Shown here: piece by piece, positions 5,199-7,013 of the stretch
Position numbering within the stretch: position 1 is the first letter of the stretch
Layout of the letters: the number at the start of each line of letters is the position of its first letter
NCBI GenBank assembly: GCA_001820485.1
Contig: MHPU01000032.1
Coordinates: 1-7,013, forward strand
DNA: 7,013 nucleotides
Origin: Candidatus Staskawiczbacteria bacterium RIFOXYD1_FULL_32_13
GTDB taxonomy: Bacteria; Patescibacteriota; Minisyncoccia; Minisyncoccales; Staskawiczbacteraceae
Direction: 5' to 3'
Program-made: the position numbers and the translations under genes
Notes under the pieces: generated by a model
Database searches by the model: none
Told to the model about the DNA's origin: nothing
The model's input: the letters and a program-made list of their open reading frames with translations, nothing else

Positions 5199-6230
5199 TT
5201 ATTCTTTTTCTGAGAGCATAGCTTTGAGTTCTATCTTTTCTCCATTGCGCAAAACTTCAAAAACTGTTTCTCTGCCAATTTCACATTTTTGCAAAGTTTG
5301 AGCTAGGGGATTTTCTAAAGTTATTTGCTCTCCATTGCAAGAAATTAAAATATCAAACTCTTTAATGCCAGCTTTGTCAGCTGAAGAATCTTTGATTACA
5401 GGGTTTTCTCCCAGGGCTTCTCTAACTACTATAGCTCCACTTTCAACTGGTAATTTGTTGGCTTTTGCCATTTCTTTTGAGATTAGAACATATTTTATTC
5501 CTAAAAATGGAATTACAATTTTTCCATATTTTTTAACTTCATCTAAATCTTTTTTAATATAATTGATGGGGATTGCAAAACCAATATTTTGAGCTCCCAT
5601 AATTGTAGCTGTGTTAATCCCAATTACTTGTCCGTGCATATTTACTAAAGGTCCGCCAGAATTTCCTGGATTTATAGCTGCATCTGTTTGAATTAAGCCT
5701 CTTAAATTTTGCGCTTGATTATCAATCCCACCAAAAGCTGTGATGTAGCGGGAAAGTCCAGAAACAATACCAGCTGATAATGTATCGGTAAATTCACCAA
5801 GCGCATTTCCAACTGCTAAAACCTCTTCTCCAATTTCAATTTTGTCTGAGTTAGCTAATGTTAAAAACGGTAATTTTTCAGTATCAATTTTTAATACGGC
5901 AATATCATTTATTGGGTTGCGAGACAGAACTTTAGCAGGAAATTTCTTTGTTGGCTCAATTATAACTGTATAATCTGCAGTAGTGTCAGCTACAACATGA
6001 CAAGAAGTAATTATATATCCATCTTGCGAGATAATAAACCCAGACCCTCCACCAATTTGAGTTGTTTCCATATCATTTTTTTGAGCGCCAAGTTTTGGCA
6101 TAATATATTCTTTGCCACCAAATGGGAATGAATAAAAATCTTCTACCTTTGGCAGATCTCTTGAAACTATAATTGTTATAACTGCTGGACAAACTTTTTT
6201 GGCAATTTCTACTATAGGTGATTTAAACAT
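5199..6230 (-). CDS. htrA: HtrA/DegP-family serine protease with PDZ domain, no signal peptide
   Basis: Encodes 343 residues. Trypsin-like domain (about 1-225) with catalytic triad His78 (ITSCHVV), Asp109 (NDIAVL) and Ser191 (INPGNSGGPLV), oxyanion region GGGSGFII (60-67), and activation-loop sequence QTDAAINPGN. One PDZ domain follows (about 240-335, with AGIKEFDILISCNGEQI). HtrA proteases degrade or refold damaged proteins, usually in the periplasm or extracytoplasmic space. Unusually, the protein starts straight at the catalytic core (MFKSPIVEIAKKVCPAVITI) with no signal peptide or transmembrane anchor. An in-frame TAA lies six bases before the ATG, so no upstream extension exists. A cytoplasmic or non-classically exported form is inferred. 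The leader is about 84 bases and strongly folded. Convergent with the surface-protein gene, divergent from the Cys-rich protein gene. Confidence 0.93.
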   Translation of the reverse strand: MFKSPIVEIAKKVCPAVITIIVSRDLPKVEDFYSFPFGGKEYIMPKLGAQKNDMETTQIGGGSGFIISQDGYIITSCHVVADTTADYTVIIEPTKKFPAKVLSRNPINDIAVLKIDTEKLPFLTLANSDKIEIGEEVLAVGNALGEFTDTLSAGIVSGLSRYITAFGGIDNQAQNLRGLIQTDAAINPGNSGGPLVNMHGQVIGINTATIMGAQNIGFAIPINYIKKDLDEVKKYGKIVIPFLGIKYVLISKEMAKANKLPVESGAIVVREALGENPVIKDSSADKAGIKEFDILISCNGEQITLENPLAQTLQKCEIGRETVFEVLRNGEKIELKAMLSEKE

Positions 6231-6235
6231 ATTTT

Positions 6236-6302
6236 TTTACCCAGTCAAATAATTTTGCTTTTGCAAAATTAAAATCTGCCAGATTTTATTTGATTGGGTG
6301 AA
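6236..6302 (-). promoter_or_regulatory. Structured 5' leader element of htrA (three-way junction-like)
   Basis: A long outer stem (6239-6252 with 6286-6299, 13 Watson-Crick pairs of 14) encloses two small hairpins: TTTTGC 6253-6258 with GCAAAA 6263-6268, and AAAATCT 6271-6277 with AGATTTT 6281-6287. The element ends five to eight bases before the htrA ATG and fills most of the predicted leader. The single mismatch is G-T on the plus strand (paired in RNA) but A-C on the htrA mRNA strand. It could be a regulatory mRNA leader, a DNA cruciform or a small repeat; no known riboswitch class was recognised. Confidence 0.5.
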
Positions 6303-6320
6303 TTTAATATTTATTAAATT
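6301..6320. promoter_or_regulatory. Perfect 20-bp palindrome at the htrA transcription start (candidate operator)
   Basis: AATTTAATA (6301-6309) and TATTAAATT (6312-6320) are exact inverted repeats around TT. It starts directly beside the minus-strand -10 (6321-6326) and covers the expected start near 6314, where a repressor would block htrA. Pure A/T composition lowers the significance. Confidence 0.4.
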
Positions 6321-6349
6321 ATTATATCAGTTTGACAACATTTTTGCAA
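6321..6349 (-). promoter_or_regulatory. htrA promoter
   Basis: Read on the minus strand: -35 TTGCAA (6349-6344), 17-bp spacer, perfect -10 TATAAT (6326-6321). Start near 6314, leader about 84 bases. The TTGCAA is its own complement and may also serve a plus-strand promoter. Confidence 0.55.
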
Positions 6350-6359
6350 AGAGTATAAT
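6332..6359 (+). promoter_or_regulatory. Consensus promoter P1 of the Cys-rich protein gene
   Basis: Perfect TTGACA (6332-6337), 16-bp spacer, perfect TATAAT (6354-6359). Start near 6366, leader about 19 bases to ATG 6385. It physically overlaps the divergent htrA promoter, so the two should compete for polymerase. Confidence 0.8.
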
Positions 6360-6372
6360 TAATAAATATAAT
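6344..6372 (+). promoter_or_regulatory. Possible second promoter P2, near-leaderless
   Basis: TTGCAA (6344-6349), 17-bp spacer, TATAAT (6367-6372), then TAAACTTCAAAA and ATG 6385. The -10-to-ATG stretch matches that before the gene at 899 almost base for base, with 12 rather than 13 bases between. Confidence 0.4.
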
Positions 6373-6384
6373 TAAACTTCAAAA

Positions 6385-7013
6385 ATGTATATGAAAAAAA
6401 TATTTTTAATATTGGCTTTAGTTGTCGTGTTGTTTTTTACTACAAATCAAGTATCAGCTGTAACATTATCTTGCACAGATTCAGATGGAGGAAAAATATA
6501 TTCTACTCAAGGGAATTTAAGCTACGCAGGTAAATCGTACACTGACTATTGTTACACTACTAATACAAATTATGTTATAGAATATTATTGTAATGAAAGT
6601 GGCGTTGGTAAGGCAGAATATTACTTATGCAATATTGGTTGCGAAAATGGAGCTTGTAATTCAACCACTTGCACTCCAAATTGGCAAACAGGTTCGTGGT
6701 CTACTTGCGTAAACGATCAACAAACAAGAACTGTAACAGATCTTAACAAATGTGGAACAACAATTAATAAACCAACAGAAACTCAAAGTTGTGGAACAGT
6801 TTGTACCCCACTTTGGACTTGTACAATTTGGTCAGCTTGCACAAATGGAAGCAAAACCCAAACTTGCTCGCAAACAAATTGTCCTTCATTACCTTTAACG
6901 CAAACAAATACAGAATCTTGCACAACATCTACAGCTTGCACAGATTCAGATGGAGGAAAAATATATTCTACTCAAGGGAATTTAAGCTACGCAGGTAAAT
7001 CGTACACTGACTA
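6385..7013 (+). CDS. Cys-rich secreted protein with thrombospondin-1-like repeats (3' partial)
   Basis: Open from ATG 6385 to the window end (209 full codons); an alternative ATG at 6391 gives the more usual MKK start. Signal peptide KKIFLILALVVVLFFTTNQVSA (to about residue 25) in two parts: basic start, then hydrophobic core. Module A (30-91) begins CTDSDGGKIYSTQGN, has four further Cys, and ends GCENGAC, a pattern I know from CPR and archaeal surface proteins. Two thrombospondin type 1-like modules follow: CTPNWQTGSWSTC (96-108) to TETQSC, and CTPLWTCTIWSAC (140-152) to TNTESC, with the W-x5-W-x2-C spacing. At residue 185 module A starts again, identical at the DNA level. Probably a long tandem array of extracellular, disulfide-rich adhesive modules. 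Strong consensus promoter upstream; no Shine-Dalgarno sequence. Confidence 0.87.
   Translation, partial: MYMKKIFLILALVVVLFFTTNQVSAVTLSCTDSDGGKIYSTQGNLSYAGKSYTDYCYTTNTNYVIEYYCNESGVGKAEYYLCNIGCENGACNSTTCTPNWQTGSWSTCVNDQQTRTVTDLNKCGTTINKPTETQSCGTVCTPLWTCTIWSACTNGSKTQTCSQTNCPSLPLTQTNTESCTTSTACTDSDGGKIYSTQGNLSYAGKSYTD
6470..6548 (+). repeat. Exact direct repeat, copy 1 (79 bp)
   Basis: Bases 6470-6548 recur identically at 6935-7013, offset 465 bases (155 codons, in frame). It encodes the start of module A of the Cys-rich protein. The base before each copy differs (T versus G). Confidence 0.97.
6935..7013 (+). repeat. Exact direct repeat, copy 2 (79 bp, cut by window end)
   Basis: Identical to 6470-6548 up to the last base of the window, including all synonymous positions, so the true repeat may be longer. 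The duplication must be recent or maintained by gene conversion. Confidence 0.97.

Noticed and set aside
6789..6998. Plus-strand frame of 69 codons near the window end
   Set aside because: Out-of-frame shadow of the Cys-rich secreted protein, whose frame stays open to the window end.

Overview
The window is an AT-rich fragment that looks like Patescibacteria (Candidate Phyla Radiation), probably Parcubacteria-like. This is inferred from the gene mix: small secreted modular proteins, an HtrA protease, a HicBA pair and a DUF4015-type glycosidase, with no visible Shine-Dalgarno sequence at any start. All six complete genes, and the gene entering from the left edge, end in TAA or run open without in-frame TGA, so the UGA=Gly code used by some CPR lineages does not apply. 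Both edges cut genes, so this may be a whole short contig.

Layout. 1-813: end of a signal-peptide protein with two related half-domains, then a 52-residue single-pass membrane peptide, closed by a terminator (847-871). 857-2188: a promoter interleaved with that terminator drives a secreted or anchored putative glycoside hydrolase with an almost leaderless start. 2344-2813: hicB followed by hicA. HicA is well conserved but has no ATG, GTG or TTG start. Its frame is reachable from hicB by -1 slippage at an A_AAT_TTA heptamer. A terminator follows (2821-2850). 2871-5123: a promoter whose -35/-10 spacer contains a run of ten Gs precedes a 722-residue secreted protein. That protein carries a 135-residue intein-like Hint domain just after its leader, then Ig/FN3-like modules, a P/N/Q-rich stalk and a C-terminal amphipathic helix. 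5147-5172: bidirectional terminator. 5199-6230 (minus): HtrA serine protease plus PDZ, without signal peptide or membrane anchor. 6231-6384: a dense divergent regulatory region. 6385-7013: a Cys-rich secreted protein with thrombospondin-1-like modules that starts to repeat itself exactly at the window end.

The most interesting locus is 2871-5123. A homopolymeric G tract in a promoter spacer is the classic arrangement for on/off or graded phase variation of surface proteins (e.g. neisserial porA). Here it would control an exported protein with an autoprocessing domain of the bacterial intein-like (BIL) type. Phase-variable expression combined with self-cleavage of a surface adhesin-like protein would be a notable system for an episymbiotic bacterium. 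The sequence features are directly visible; the function is inference. There is no tRNA, rRNA, CRISPR or insertion sequence, and no gene-free stretch over 300 bases.
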